Notes: a model not told the origin generated them from the sequence alone. Shown: positions 17,339 through 27,526, counted from the stretch's first letter. The stretch: 45,171 nt of DNA from Flavobacterium cupreum (GCF_003996965.1 NZ_QWDM01000024.1:1-45171), one strand, 5' to 3'. Numbers and translations: made by a program.

Positions 17339-18283
17339 CTAGATATTCACCACCACTTTTCCCACGGTATGACTTGTTGCTAATTGTAAATGTGCACTAG
17401 CCATTTCATCAAAAGTAAATTCTTTGGAAATATGGGATTTGATAATTCCTTGTTCCATCAAATCAGCAATGGTTTTCATATCCTCGCCCGATGATTGTAC
17501 AAGAATGGATTTAATTTCAATACTTTTATTTTTAGCAGCATCCAAAATTTCTTGTGGTACTGCTCCTAAAATATAAATGATTTTCCCTCCTGATTTTGTG
17601 ACGGTTACCGAACGAGTATTGATTTCATTCGAAACGGTATTTAGTACCAAATCAACATCCGAAACAACTTCTTCAAAGTTTACTTTTGAGTAATCAATAT
17701 GTTGGTCGGCACCATTTTGCAACACAAATTCTTTATTTTTTTCAGAAGAAGTTCCAATCACGTAAGCTCCAAAATGTTTGGCAATTTGAATGGCATAATG
17801 TCCAACACCACCAGAAGCACCGTGAATTAAAACCTTGTTGTCTTTTTTAATATTTCCATTTGTTACCAATGCTTGCCAAGCAGTGAGCACCGCAAGTGTT
17901 GCAGCTGCCGCTTCTTGATGTGAAATATTTGCAGGTTTCAATGTTAAATGGGAAGAGGGCACTGCAACATATTCGGCATAAGCACTTCCGTTGCCAGGAA
18001 AATTCGCCATTCCAAATACAGCATCATCGATTTTGAAATCACTCACATTTTTACCAACTTCTTGAATGATTCCGGACAAGTCCCAGCCCAATATTACAGG
18101 TCGTTGTTCTCCAAAAAGCCAATTCAAGGTTCCTTCGTTTTCCCTTGCCTTGTAATCTACCGGATTAACACTTACTGAAGTTACTTTCACTAAAACTTCA
18201 TTTTCCTTAATAGATGGTTTAGATACATGTACATAATTAAAATTATCTACACTTCCGCTATTGTTTAAAATAATTGCTTTCAT
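17339..18283 (-). CDS. Zinc-less NADPH:quinone oxidoreductase (MDR family)
   Basis: A 314-residue medium-chain reductase. Start set at 18283 (MKAIILNNSGSVDNFNYVHV); an earlier TTG in the same frame would add 29 residues without family support. The GroES-like domain (about 1-125) has no zinc cysteines. The Rossmann domain has VLIHGASGGVGHYAIQIAKH (about 145-165), the QOR-type NADPH motif. It likely reduces quinones or enones. The HxlR regulator at 18410 diverges from it over 126 bases, a common pairing for reactive-electrophile sensing. Confidence 0.88.
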   Translation of the reverse strand: MKAIILNNSGSVDNFNYVHVSKPSIKENEVLVKVTSVSVNPVDYKARENEGTLNWLFGEQRPVILGWDLSGIIQEVGKNVSDFKIDDAVFGMANFPGNGSAYAEYVAVPSSHLTLKPANISHQEAAAATLAVLTAWQALVTNGNIKKDNKVLIHGASGGVGHYAIQIAKHFGAYVIGTSSEKNKEFVLQNGADQHIDYSKVNFEEVVSDVDLVLNTVSNEINTRSVTVTKSGGKIIYILGAVPQEILDAAKNKSIEIKSILVQSSGEDMKTIADLMEQGIIKSHISKEFTFDEMASAHLQLATSHTVGKVVVNI

Positions 18284-18409
18284 TTTTTTTATATAATTGA
18301 ATGACAAATGTATATTATAGCTATCTTTACCACAAGTATGCACATTTAAGTAATCTATGCACCAAAACAATACTATTACTGATTATCAATGATTTAAAAA
18401 TTAAAATAA

Positions 18410-18769
18410 ATGAAAAATAATTTTGAGAACACTTGTGAAGATTATGTTTGCTCCGTAGATTTTGCTTTTAAACGCATTGGCGGAAAATATAAAGGCAGGA
18501 TTTTATGGCATTTGGGTGAGAGTAAAATATTAAGATATGGAGAGCTTCGCAGAATAATAGCCGATGCCACACCAAAAATGCTTACCCAAACGTTGAGAGA
18601 GTTGGAAGATGATGAATTGGTATCGAGAAAAGTGTATCACGAAGTACCACCAAAAGTAGAATATTCTTTAACTGACATTGGTCAAGAATTAATCCCTTTT
18701 ATAACTCATCTAAAACTTTGGGGTGACAAACAAGTGGAAAAAAAGGTAAAGGTTTTATTGAATGAATGA
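18410..18769 (+). CDS. HxlR-family transcriptional regulator
   Basis: A 119-residue winged-helix protein. CxVDFAFKRIGGKYKGRILW, LRYGELRRIIADATPKMLTQ and TLRELEDDELVSRKVYHEVP are hallmark HxlR segments. Cys9 and Cys14 near the N-terminus (CEDYVC) could act as redox or electrophile sensors, as in QorR/YodB-type members. It diverges from the quinone oxidoreductase and probably represses both. Confidence 0.9.
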   Translation: MKNNFENTCEDYVCSVDFAFKRIGGKYKGRILWHLGESKILRYGELRRIIADATPKMLTQTLRELEDDELVSRKVYHEVPPKVEYSLTDIGQELIPFITHLKLWGDKQVEKKVKVLLNE

Positions 18770-19050
18770 ATGATGTCAATTTTAAGTTGAAGGTGGCCAA
18801 TTAGCAAAACAATTATTATGCATTTGTTATTTAGTTTTGGTTTATTTCTTTATTACGATAAAGAATTATCAATCATACGTTTCATTTGTTTGAAAAATAT
18901 GTAAATTCAATATACTTTCATAGTGGGATGCCCACAGATTTTACGAACAAAAAAACTTCTTCAATTTTTTATTTGAGCAAGTTATCTAATTCAGAAATAT
19001 AGTTTTGAAAATAATGTAATCCTGTTTAAAAAAATAGATAACTTTAATGT
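18770..19050. other. Intergenic stretch without recognisable gene
   Basis: AT-rich DNA with stops in every frame. No gene fragment or structured RNA is recognised. Confidence 0.5.
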
Positions 19051-19092
19051 TTTATCGAAAGCCAAAGTTCAAATAGCTTGGCTTTCGATAAA
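19051..19092 (-). terminator. Strong hairpin terminator after the DUF1761 gene
   Basis: A perfect 15-bp inverted repeat (TTTATCGAAAGCCAA / TTGGCTTTCGATAAA) with a 12-nt loop. It lies 25 bases past the stop of the DUF1761 gene and may act on both strands. Confidence 0.8.
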
Positions 19093-19116
19093 GATTTACT
19101 TATTGCTTGTTTATTA

Positions 19117-19533
19117 CTATTTCATTGCAAAAAGAACCAAACAAACAATAAAAATTCCCAATAAATGATAGCTTCCGCTGATCAAACCATAAAAAATTGG
19201 TTTTGGAATGTTGGGATTAATGGCAATGTTTACGGTGTTGGCAACTAAATATCCAATACCAACAACTAATGCTAATTCAATTGTAGATTGGTAGGAATCA
19301 ATTTTTAAAACATACATTAATATTGCAGTCGTAATTGTAATAAAGAGTGAGCAAATTGCTGGACCAATAATGAAAATAGGTGCAGGTTTTTGTTCTGGTT
19401 CATTTTCTTTTCCTAACGAAATAAGGTATTGCTTTTTGAAAAGCAAAGTAAACCACAATGCTCCGAGTATAAAATAAGCTACAAAAGCGATTGCTATACT
19501 AATCCAGTTTAAATTTGCTAGTTGACCGATCAT
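19117..19533 (-). CDS. DUF1761 family membrane protein
   Basis: A 138-residue protein with four predicted transmembrane helices (about 10-32, 52-73, 84-105, 113-136). The first helix holds WISIAIAFVAYFILGALWFT with the family-typical ALWF. The loop after it is charged (KENEPEQKP). Function is unknown. It lies 90 bases downstream of the WYL regulator on the same strand and may be its target. Confidence 0.8.
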   Translation of the reverse strand: MIGQLANLNWISIAIAFVAYFILGALWFTLLFKKQYLISLGKENEPEQKPAPIFIIGPAICSLFITITTAILMYVLKIDSYQSTIELALVVGIGYLVANTVNIAINPNIPKPIFYGLISGSYHLLGIFIVCLVLFAMK

Positions 19534-19622
19534 AATTATATTTTTTATAGTTGTTTGTCGTTATTGACTTTACAAAGATAAAATAGGCAAATGACAGCCT
19601 TATGTCAGGGGTCAAAAAATAA

Positions 19623-20315
19623 TTAATAATATTTATCGAAGTATTCCTGAAGGGTTAATTTGTGTGGTGCAAATTTCTCTGAAAGAATTTCCAATTTTGT
19701 TATTCTGTCCAAACGAAAGTACCGAAAATCTTTGCGTAAACGACACCAAGCAACCAATAACCAATTTTCCTGTGTGCTTAATAATGCAAATGGTTCAATC
19801 AGTCTGCTTGAAGTTTTGTTTTCTTCGTTGGTGTAATCTATTTTTGTAACGAAAAAATTTGTTAGTGCATTTTGAAACTGTGATAAATTATTGCTGTTTC
19901 TCTCTCCATTTATGTTTTGTTCAAAACGAGTTCTATCGGCAAGTAAGTTTACTTTGTCTTTTTCTGTTTGTCTTAATACTGCCTTTATTTTGTCAATCGC
20001 TTCTGAATAATCTTTGATGAAAGAGGCGTCTTTGTTTTTCAAAACCAATTGTTCGGCAAGAATTAATGCGTTTGCTTGGCTTTCGGTAAACATTATAGGT
20101 GGAATTTTGTACCCTTCCATCAAAGAATACCCTTTCCCTTCTTCTGTCAAAATGGGAACTCCTGCTTGTTCCAGCGCTCTAATATCCCGATAAATTGTCC
20201 GGACACTAACACCAAATTTTTCGGAAAGTGTTGTTGATGTAATAAGACGTTTCGTTTGCAATTGTGTCAAAATTGCCGTTAGCCTAGAAAGACGTTTAGT
20301 ATCGTTTTCGTTCAT
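19623..20315 (-). CDS. HTH/WYL-domain transcriptional regulator
   Basis: A 230-residue DeoR/YafY-like protein. Residues about 8-70 are a winged helix (TSTTLSEKFGVSVRTIYRDI, then ALEQAGVPILTEEGKGYSL). Residues about 145-215 are a WYL domain with WLLVAWCRLRKDFRYFRLDR, the ligand-sensing strand. YafY-type regulators often control neighbouring genes in stress responses. Confidence 0.9.
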   Translation of the reverse strand: MNENDTKRLSRLTAILTQLQTKRLITSTTLSEKFGVSVRTIYRDIRALEQAGVPILTEEGKGYSLMEGYKIPPIMFTESQANALILAEQLVLKNKDASFIKDYSEAIDKIKAVLRQTEKDKVNLLADRTRFEQNINGERNSNNLSQFQNALTNFFVTKIDYTNEENKTSSRLIEPFALLSTQENWLLVAWCRLRKDFRYFRLDRITKLEILSEKFAPHKLTLQEYFDKYY

Positions 20316-20398
20316 CTATTTTTTCTAACTGTTGATGTTTGTAGGGCGCTTCTAACATTGCATTAAATGGATGTTAATAATGTTTTTTTTCTGAGAAT

Positions 20399-20938
20399 TT
20401 ATTCGGCTTGCTTTATTAATTGAATGTCAAAATGAAGTTTAACGTCCTCTCCGACTACAAGATTTCCTGCATCGTTCAGCAAATGAAAAGTTAATCCAAA
20501 ATCTTTTCGATTAATTTTTCCTGAAATCTCAAAACCTGCTCGAATGTCGTTAAAGCGTCCTGTACCAATACCAGTATGTTCGGCTTCCATTTTTATATTT
20601 TTTGTAGTTTCCAATATTGTCAAATCACCCTCAATAAATTTATTGCCATTTTGATTTCGGAAGTAGCCTACAAATTTAATTTTTGGATATTTTTCGCTGT
20701 CTAAAAACAGTGGTGATTTCAAATGTCCATCTCTATCTGAGTTGTTGGTATCAATACTATTCGTGTCCACTTCAAATTGGATTTCCGCATCAGTAAAATC
20801 TTCATTTTCTGTTTGGAATGTTCCATTAAATGTTTTGAAAATGCCAGAAACATTGGATATTGCTAAATGTTTTACCTTGAATTGGATTTCGGAATGTCCC
20901 TGATCAACCGCCCATTTTGAATTTCTAATTGCTGTCAT
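20399..20938 (-). CDS. YceI-family protein (no signal peptide)
   Basis: A 179-residue lipocalin-like YceI protein. It shows WAVDQGHSEIQFKVKHLAIS near the start, EVDTNSIDTNNSDRDGHLKS and EISGKINRKDFGLTF. No signal peptide is visible, unlike the YceI at 6069. The Crp-like site at 20994-21009 lies 56 bases upstream of its start, and the Crp-family gene is next to it on the same strand, so it is a likely target of that regulator. Confidence 0.9.
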   Translation of the reverse strand: MTAIRNSKWAVDQGHSEIQFKVKHLAISNVSGIFKTFNGTFQTENEDFTDAEIQFEVDTNSIDTNNSDRDGHLKSPLFLDSEKYPKIKFVGYFRNQNGNKFIEGDLTILETTKNIKMEAEHTGIGTGRFNDIRAGFEISGKINRKDFGLTFHLLNDAGNLVVGEDVKLHFDIQLIKQAE

Positions 20939-20993
20939 CGCTTTAATATTTATTTTGTTATAAGCAAAAGTATAAATTCAAAATAGACTATTA

Positions 20994-21009
20994 TTTATCA
21001 AATGGTAAA
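20994..21009. promoter_or_regulatory. Putative Crp-family operator upstream of yceI
   Basis: TTTATCAAATGGTAAA is an imperfect palindrome within a longer symmetric ATTATTTA-TAAATAAT pair. It closely matches TTTGCCAAATGGCAAA at 37673, which lies beside a paralogous Crp-family gene. Confidence 0.55.
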
Positions 21010-21012
21010 TAA

Positions 21013-21576
21013 TTACTTTTGATTTCTAATTCTACTCAAAGATTGCTGTGTGATGCCAACATATTTTGCAATTTCTCCAAGGCTTATTCTTTGGACAATT
21101 AAATCATTATCAATCATAAATTGATTGTATCTGTTAGTGGCATTTTCTTCAAGCATTTCTCGAATTCTTTTTGTCATTTTTAAAGTTGCAACAGAAACTA
21201 ATTTCCTAAAAAACGTTTCTATACTGTGATGCTTTTTACAAAGTTCTTCTAATTTTTTTTGAGACACTAATGTTACGGTGGTTGTTTCTAATGCAATTAT
21301 AGCAAAATTTGAAGCTGTTTGTGTTAAGTAACTTTCAAAAGCGGTGAACATAAGATTTTCAGAAAAAAAACGAACTATAAATTCTTTATCATCTTTAGTA
21401 GAAAACATTTTTACTAGACCGCTATTTACAAAATAGAAGTGTTTACAAACCATGCCACTTTTAAGGATAAAATCACCTTTTTGAAATGTTTTGGTTTTCA
21501 AAGTTTGAACTAATTCTAATGAAGCAAGTTCATTAAGTTCAGAAAATTGGTTGCAAAATTGTTGAAAGTCTGTCAT
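21013..21576 (-). CDS. Crp/Fnr-family regulator (copy 1)
   Basis: A 187-residue protein. The N-terminal cyclic-nucleotide-like jelly roll (about 20-110) contains TFQKGDFILKSGMVCKHFYF and FFSENLMF. The C-terminal helix-turn-helix (about 155-187) is ISLGEIAKYVGITQQSLSRI. It lacks Fe-S cysteines and the cAMP-binding RxS motif. It is paralogous to the protein at 37078 (TRYNQF versus TRYQEF and SLSRIR shared). The ligand is unknown. Confidence 0.9.
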   Translation of the reverse strand: MTDFQQFCNQFSELNELASLELVQTLKTKTFQKGDFILKSGMVCKHFYFVNSGLVKMFSTKDDKEFIVRFFSENLMFTAFESYLTQTASNFAIIALETTTVTLVSQKKLEELCKKHHSIETFFRKLVSVATLKMTKRIREMLEENATNRYNQFMIDNDLIVQRISLGEIAKYVGITQQSLSRIRNQK

Positions 21577-21826
21577 ATTTTTAAGTTACAGGCAATGTTA
21601 CCGAAAAATACTCAAAATCAAAAACTAATCTGTAATAATTACAATCTTTCTTTTGTACCGAAATTGCGAAATATGTGGTAAATTCATGTTTATCTTTCGT
21701 AGGAAATTTTATCTCAGCATAGCTTTCAATATTAGGTTTTTTTATTTAGGATTTTTTTATAGAATAATCATGATTTTTTATATATGTTAAATTTAATGTA
21801 CTGTGACGCTCGTTTGTAATCTCAGG

Positions 21827-24313
21827 TTAATTTCCTGCCCTTGATTTTTCATCAGTAGCTGAGCTTAGATGACTGGTGGATTTGAGACTTTTGCTTCCGA
21901 AATTGTAGGTGAATACAAATCTTATTAGGCGGGTATCATTCTTTTGGTAACCATGAATATGACTTCCCTTTGTTTCGAGTGTTAAATCTGTTTTTCTTTC
22001 ATTGAAAATGTCATTCACAGAAATCTTTAAATTGGCTCTGTCAGACCAAAAGGAATGACTGACTCCGGCATCAATACTCGAGAAAGGACGCAAATGATAA
22101 AGACCATAGACGAACTGAGACTGATACCTTGCGTTAATTTCTAATTTATAATTGTTACTGATACGAAAATTCTGTGTCGATTTAATATTGTAAGACAGAT
22201 TTTTATTTTCCTGATTTACACCACTTGAACCATTTAAATTGTAATTATTATACGTTAAATAGCCATTAATATTACCGCTCCACCAATTGGCTAAACTATA
22301 GGAATAGTTTGTACTAATTGTATAACGCTCAAGAGAATTTAAGTTAATAAACGTTACAGAAGAAATCTTAGAAATTGTATCTGTAACTACAGTTTCTGTA
22401 CTCACATTCGTTGTATGAGCATAACTCAAGCCAACATCAAATCGACTGTAGCTGTAATTCAGTTCTATATTATTAGTGTATTGAGGCTTCAGAAATGGAT
22501 TTCCAAGCTGACGGGTATATGGATCTATATAGTATGCAAATGGATTCAGGCTTTGATAATTCGGTCTCTCAATCCTACGGCTTAAATTAAGACTGATTTT
22601 ATTTTTTGCATTTAACGATTGTAAGACAAACAGATTAGGGAAGAAGTCTAAATATTTCTGTGTAATCGATGGCTCATTGCTATTGAGTAAAGTTCCCTTA
22701 GAAGTGGTATGTTCAGAACGGAGTCCAAGCTGAATAGTTGTTTGTTTCCTTTTTTTTGTCAGGTTAATATAGCTCGCCTGTATTCTTTCCTTGTAAATAA
22801 ATTGATTACTTAATTGCGGATTGAAAACATAATCTACATCATCAGAACTTGTTAGCACCTCAAGGGTGTTGTCTGTTTTTACTTCACTAATTTTTATCCC
22901 TGTCTCTATTTTGACAGTTTTAAAATCCGGGGAAATATAATCTGCTTTTCCTGCATGTACCACTATTGCAGCCGATGTATTCTGCCGTAAATAATAGGGC
23001 GATTGCTGTTGCCTATTGCCTTCGGAATTATCATATAAAGTACTTAAAAGAGCATCACCATTATTTTTGTATTTTATATAATCCAGGTCAATACTCAACG
23101 CTTGTCCGATTGTGTCCAGACGAAATCGGTCATTCAGATTAATTCCAACATTATTCAACGTTCGGTTATCGTCAGATACTGAAATCTGTTTAGTCAAATT
23201 TTTATTCAGTGGATCAATTATGGTGGCGATCCCTTTATTTGCAATGTTTTTATCATTAAAATATCCATTGATGACAATGCCTAATGTATTATTTTTCCCT
23301 GTTTCGTAGTCCGCTCCTATCCTGTAAGAATTATTAATTGCTACATCCTTTATGCTACTTTTCTGTGAATAAATAGTTTTAAACCCTGAACTGTCTATTA
23401 TTCTGTCGGATGACAGGTTTATGAATTTCTTGTCATTGATTCTGCTTATGTTAGCAAAACTGTTTAAATTACCTGTTTTTGCATTTAAGGAAAGACTCGC
23501 ATTGTCTGATACATAATGTCCATGTCCAACTCCTAAAATCAGACTGCCATTAAATCCGTTTTCTTTATTTTTTTTAAGTCTGATATTGATAATACCCGAA
23601 TTTCCGCTTGCATCGTATTTCGATGACGGATTAGTCATGATTTCTATTGCCTGAATTGTATTACCGTTTGTGGAGCGCAACATACCCGCCAATTGGCTGT
23701 TCGAAAGATAACTCAGTTTATCGTTTATCATCACAGTAACTCCCGCCTTACCATTTAAACTGATATTACCATCTCTGTCAACCGAAACACCCGGTGCTCT
23801 TTCCAAAATATCAATTGCATTATTACCCGCAGCCAAAACACTGCCGGCAACGTTTATGACCATTCGGTTGTCTTTTCTTTCAATAGTTGGCTTACTTGTC
23901 GTAACTACAACCTCTTTTAAATTTTCGGATGACTCTTCAATAGTGATCGTATCCACGACAACTTGTGTTAGTGCGTAAAGAAAAGGAAGACTGGTTTTTG
24001 TATTAAAACCGATAGCTTCAACACTAACAATATATTCTCCGGCTTTAAGGGGCATAAATTTATAAATGCCGTTAGCATCACTAAACGCTGTTTCCATCAA
24101 AGCCGAGTCTTTGGCATTTATTAATGAAACCGTTGCGTAATTAAGAGGTTTTCCTTCTTTTGTCAATACAGCACCACTAACCGAAAGATCTTGCGCTTTT
24201 ACACTACTTACTGATATAAGTATAAAAAAAACAACCAGCTCCAATACGTATTTTGAATTAGTAATAGTGGAGCAGAACAACCATATTTTCGGATTTGTTT
24301 TAAAGTTTCTCAT
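21827..24313 (-). CDS. Outer-membrane beta-barrel receptor (PF14905 type)
   Basis: An 828-residue protein. A long N-terminus ends in a signal segment at about 25-40 (FILISVSSVKAQ). Residues about 42-125 are a CarboxypepD_reg domain (VSGAVLTKEGKPLNYATVSL). The plug is at about 150-245 (ILERAPGVSVDRDGNISLNG, SGIINIRLKK). The barrel has the family signature LNLSRRIERPNYQSLNPFAY and ends RLIRFVFTYNFGSK. Such proteins import or sense oligomers of unknown nature and are commonly divergent from a LytS/LytTR pair, as here. Confidence 0.9.
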   Translation of the reverse strand: MRNFKTNPKIWLFCSTITNSKYVLELVVFFILISVSSVKAQDLSVSGAVLTKEGKPLNYATVSLINAKDSALMETAFSDANGIYKFMPLKAGEYIVSVEAIGFNTKTSLPFLYALTQVVVDTITIEESSENLKEVVVTTSKPTIERKDNRMVINVAGSVLAAGNNAIDILERAPGVSVDRDGNISLNGKAGVTVMINDKLSYLSNSQLAGMLRSTNGNTIQAIEIMTNPSSKYDASGNSGIINIRLKKNKENGFNGSLILGVGHGHYVSDNASLSLNAKTGNLNSFANISRINDKKFINLSSDRIIDSSGFKTIYSQKSSIKDVAINNSYRIGADYETGKNNTLGIVINGYFNDKNIANKGIATIIDPLNKNLTKQISVSDDNRTLNNVGINLNDRFRLDTIGQALSIDLDYIKYKNNGDALLSTLYDNSEGNRQQQSPYYLRQNTSAAIVVHAGKADYISPDFKTVKIETGIKISEVKTDNTLEVLTSSDDVDYVFNPQLSNQFIYKERIQASYINLTKKRKQTTIQLGLRSEHTTSKGTLLNSNEPSITQKYLDFFPNLFVLQSLNAKNKISLNLSRRIERPNYQSLNPFAYYIDPYTRQLGNPFLKPQYTNNIELNYSYSRFDVGLSYAHTTNVSTETVVTDTISKISSVTFINLNSLERYTISTNYSYSLANWWSGNINGYLTYNNYNLNGSSGVNQENKNLSYNIKSTQNFRISNNYKLEINARYQSQFVYGLYHLRPFSSIDAGVSHSFWSDRANLKISVNDIFNERKTDLTLETKGSHIHGYQKNDTRLIRFVFTYNFGSKSLKSTSHLSSATDEKSRAGN

Positions 24314-24503
24314 ATTTAATTTTTGCCAAAAATATTGCGCCTTAATCCGTCTTGAAAATTTATTAGCTGAACGTCTTTTTTTTCCCTTTCAATGAAGTTT
24401 TTGAGCACTATACCGTTTATAAGTATTATAAGCCTTTAGTCCGGGCCAAATTGCCGTTTGTAGAAAATATGATTTTTTTTCAGTTGAAATGATGTAATTT
24501 TAT

Positions 24504-25640
24504 ATGCTGACACTAACAAATGCAAAAAATAATATGGATATTTCTGATTCCGGGATTTTTTCAAAAGACAGATTTTTATATCAACTGAATACCAATCGCA
24601 CTAACTACTTTACGAGTGCCTTTACAGTTCGTATTTATTATCACATCGCTTTCTGGATCATGCTGTTTTTACTGACCGCTGTCTCCCAGGGGTATCTGAC
24701 AGGTGCATTGAAATATAATATAATCTGTTTTGGTATAAGACTGCCCTTTATTGCAGCAGTAGTTTATTTTAATCTCTATCTCCTCTTGCCTTTGTTTTAT
24801 TACAAGGGAAAACTCATTTTTTATGTAACATTATTTATTTTAAGCGCTTTGTTTACAAATGCTTTTAATCTGTTTATTTTCGGGATACTGATGAAGTCGG
24901 GCATACTCCCAACTGCTTTAAAAGCCGATTCCCAATTTACAGCCTTCAGTTTTATCGGTAAGGAGATTTTTATGATTACTGTAATGGTATTAACAACCGG
25001 AATTAAATTATCTAAAGATTATTTCCTGCAACGACAAAAAGCAGAAGAGATGGAAAGAGAACAGTTGACCACAGAACTTTCTTTCTTAAAATCACAATTG
25101 CAGCCTCACTTTTTTTTCAACACATTAAACAATCTGTATGCATTGACCTTAAAGAAATCTGACCTTGCCCCAGAAGTAGTTTTAAAATTATCAGATTTTA
25201 TGAGTTACGTTTTATATGAAACAGATCAGGAAAAGACTTCTTTAAAAAAAGAAATCAGCTATATCCAAAATTTTATTGATTTGGAAAGTTTAAGATTCGG
25301 AGTAAGTCCTAAGGTCATTTTTGAAATTAATGCTCAATCAGAAGATATCTATTTACCACCTTTATTGCTATTGCCTTTTATTGAAAATAGTTTTAAACAT
25401 AGCCCTAAAAGTGCTACAGCAAATATAGAGATAACGATTCAGCTTCAGATTTGTAAAAATGTACTTGATTTAACAGTTATCAATCCCTCTTCAGAGGTAT
25501 TCAATCAAACAAAAAAAGGTGGTATCGGACTTCGAAATGTAAAGAGAAGACTTGACTTAACTTACGGGCAATCGTACACACTTTTTCAGGAACGAAAAAA
25601 CAATCAATTCATAACTAAACTCCATATTCAATTATCATGA
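24504..25640 (+). CDS. LytS-like sensor histidine kinase
   Basis: A 378-residue membrane kinase. Four transmembrane helices lie at about 44-165. The His_kinase domain (PF06580) starts at about 190 with LKSQLQPHFFFNTLNNLYAL, holding the phospho-acceptor His. An HATPase region follows (LLPFIENSFKHS, GGIGLRNVKRRL). The start may be the ATG ten codons later (MDISDSG). Its stop overlaps the response-regulator start by 4 bases, so translation is coupled. Confidence 0.92.
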   Translation: MLTLTNAKNNMDISDSGIFSKDRFLYQLNTNRTNYFTSAFTVRIYYHIAFWIMLFLLTAVSQGYLTGALKYNIICFGIRLPFIAAVVYFNLYLLLPLFYYKGKLIFYVTLFILSALFTNAFNLFIFGILMKSGILPTALKADSQFTAFSFIGKEIFMITVMVLTTGIKLSKDYFLQRQKAEEMEREQLTTELSFLKSQLQPHFFFNTLNNLYALTLKKSDLAPEVVLKLSDFMSYVLYETDQEKTSLKKEISYIQNFIDLESLRFGVSPKVIFEINAQSEDIYLPPLLLLPFIENSFKHSPKSATANIEITIQLQICKNVLDLTVINPSSEVFNQTKKGGIGLRNVKRRLDLTYGQSYTLFQERKNNQFITKLHIQLS

Positions 25641-26350
25641 TCAAATGTGTAATCATTGATGACGAACCACTCGCCATTGAAATAATACAAACTTATCTTG
25701 AAAGATTATCAGATTTTGAACTCTCAGCCTGTTTCACAAGTGCTGTGGATGCTTTAACTTATGTACAAAAAAACAAAATCGATCTTCTTTTCCTTGATAT
25801 AGAAATGCCCTTGTTTAATGGTTTAGAATTTGCAAAAACTTTAAATTACAATCCTGCTATTATTATGACAACTGCTTACCGGGATTATGCTGTAGAAAGT
25901 TTCGAATTGAATGTTGTAGATTATTTACTAAAACCAATTGGTTTTCAGCGTTTTATAAGCGCCACTTCTAAAGTAATAAAAATCATATCTGAAATACCGC
26001 CGGCGACAGAAAAAACCGATTTATCAAATTTTACCGGTGAAGATGAAGATTTATGGGTAAAAGTGGATAAAAAATTAATCCGCATTGCTATAAATGATAT
26101 TTTGTATATCGAAAGCCTAAAAGATTATGTAAGAGTAAAAACTAAAAACAGGGAATTAGTTACATATTCTTCATTAAATAAAATTTTAGAAAAACTTCCG
26201 GAATCTAAATTTTTACGTATTCATAAATCTTTTATTGCTGCCGTGAAAAAAATTGAAACTATAGAAGGCAACAGGGTCACCATAGATGGAAAGATACTAC
26301 CATTGGGAAGGATTTTCAAGGAAGAACTGATCAAAAAAACTCAGGATTAA
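25637..26350 (+). CDS. LytTR-family response regulator
   Basis: A 237-residue protein. The receiver (about 1-120) carries acidic residues in VIIDDEPLAIE, the phospho-Asp in LLFLDIEMP, and the Lys of VVDYLLKPIGF. The LytTR DNA-binding domain is at about 140-235 (YIESLKDYVRVKTKNRELVT and FLRIHKSFIAAVKKIE). The probable target is the divergent barrel gene at 24313. Confidence 0.93.
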   Translation: MIKCVIIDDEPLAIEIIQTYLERLSDFELSACFTSAVDALTYVQKNKIDLLFLDIEMPLFNGLEFAKTLNYNPAIIMTTAYRDYAVESFELNVVDYLLKPIGFQRFISATSKVIKIISEIPPATEKTDLSNFTGEDEDLWVKVDKKLIRIAINDILYIESLKDYVRVKTKNRELVTYSSLNKILEKLPESKFLRIHKSFIAAVKKIETIEGNRVTIDGKILPLGRIFKEELIKKTQD

Positions 26351-26427
26351 CGGTTGATTTTTTGTTTTTTGCATCGTTACTTCAACCCTGTTTTAGCGGA
26401 AAGAAAAACTGAAAAGAATAAAAATGG

Positions 26428-27432
26428 TCAAATTTTTAATTCAGCATTAAATTCAATTTTTTCAAATGCTTCACCCACTTCCTTTTGATTCAACAATCGC
26501 ATCATTACCTCCATTAATTTATCCCCCATAGCTTCCAGAGGCTGGGGAACGGCTATAATTGCAAGACTGTAAATTTTGAAAAGTTCATTATCATCAAAAG
26601 TAATAACGCCTAAACTTTGGATTAAATCCGGATTGCTTTCTTTGAAAACTTCCAATCCAGTCTTCGTGAGATGATTCGCTGCAAAAAACACAGCATCCAA
26701 CTCGTTGTTGGTTTCAATAAATCTTCTGATGAGATCTTTTGATTTTTCATTAGTGATTTCCTGGTATGGAATTTTAAGAAAACAGGATTTTAAATTATGA
26801 GCCTTAATCGCTTTTTTATAGCCTGTTAAACGATCCTGTATCTGCATTTGATTCGAATCTGTGGTTATAAAAACGATGTTTTTATAATTATTTGAAATCA
26901 GATGATTCGTTGCATTAAAAGCTGCATCAAGGTTATTGAGCATAACACTATTACAATCCAAATCAGCAAAACAACGATCAAAAAGTATAACGGGTAAATT
27001 GTCCTCAATTAATTCTGCTATATTTTTTTTTATTCCCGGGGACGGGACAATTATAAAACCATCAACCTGTTTGCTTTTATGCAAATTGATAAGTTCAATT
27101 GATCTGGCATCTTGATTTTCATTACTGCAAAATACAACTCTGTAGCCGTTAGAATACGCAATTTCTTCGATAATTCTGGCCAATTTAGAGAAGAAATAAT
27201 TAGAAATATCTTCTACCATAAAAACCAAGGTTTTGGTTTTTCCGGTTCTTAGGCTTTGTGCGATTTGGTTTGGCTTGTAATTTAACTTTTGGGCATAATC
27301 TAATACACACTGAGTGAGTTTTTTTGAAATATGCTTCTCTTTTGCTTTTCCGTTAAGAATAAAAGAAACAGTCGTTATAGAAATATTTAAATCCTTGGCA
27401 ATTGTATTGATGGAAACAGATTTTTTTTTCAT
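26428..27432 (-). CDS. LacI-family transcriptional regulator
   Basis: A 334-residue repressor. The N-terminal HTH is SINTIAKDLNISITTVSFIL followed by the hinge (KPNQIAQSLRTGKTKTLVFM). The periplasmic-binding-like core follows (VDGFIIVPSPGIKK, DNLPVILFDRCFADLDC, RLTGYKKAI, GVITFDDNELFKIYS, ISSLAIIAVPQPLEAMG-type end). It appears intact, unlike the second LacI gene at 28529. It sits beside a dead KDPG aldolase, which hints at control of sugar-acid use. Confidence 0.92.
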   Translation of the reverse strand: MKKKSVSINTIAKDLNISITTVSFILNGKAKEKHISKKLTQCVLDYAQKLNYKPNQIAQSLRTGKTKTLVFMVEDISNYFFSKLARIIEEIAYSNGYRVVFCSNENQDARSIELINLHKSKQVDGFIIVPSPGIKKNIAELIEDNLPVILFDRCFADLDCNSVMLNNLDAAFNATNHLISNNYKNIVFITTDSNQMQIQDRLTGYKKAIKAHNLKSCFLKIPYQEITNEKSKDLIRRFIETNNELDAVFFAANHLTKTGLEVFKESNPDLIQSLGVITFDDNELFKIYSLAIIAVPQPLEAMGDKLMEVMMRLLNQKEVGEAFEKIEFNAELKI

Positions 27433-27494
27433 TTGAAAAGTTATAATTTGAAAAGAACACAGTTATTTTTTAATCCTAAACAAGGAAACTAAAA

Positions 27495-27526
27495 AAACGG
27501 TGGACAAAAACTCAGATCCACCGTTT
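27495..27526 (-). terminator. Terminator after the dead KDPG aldolase unit
   Basis: A perfect 10-bp stem AAACGGTGGA / TCCACCGTTT. On the minus strand it is followed by a run of Ts. It ends the transcript that came from the aldolase remnant upstream and insulates the LacI gene. Confidence 0.85.
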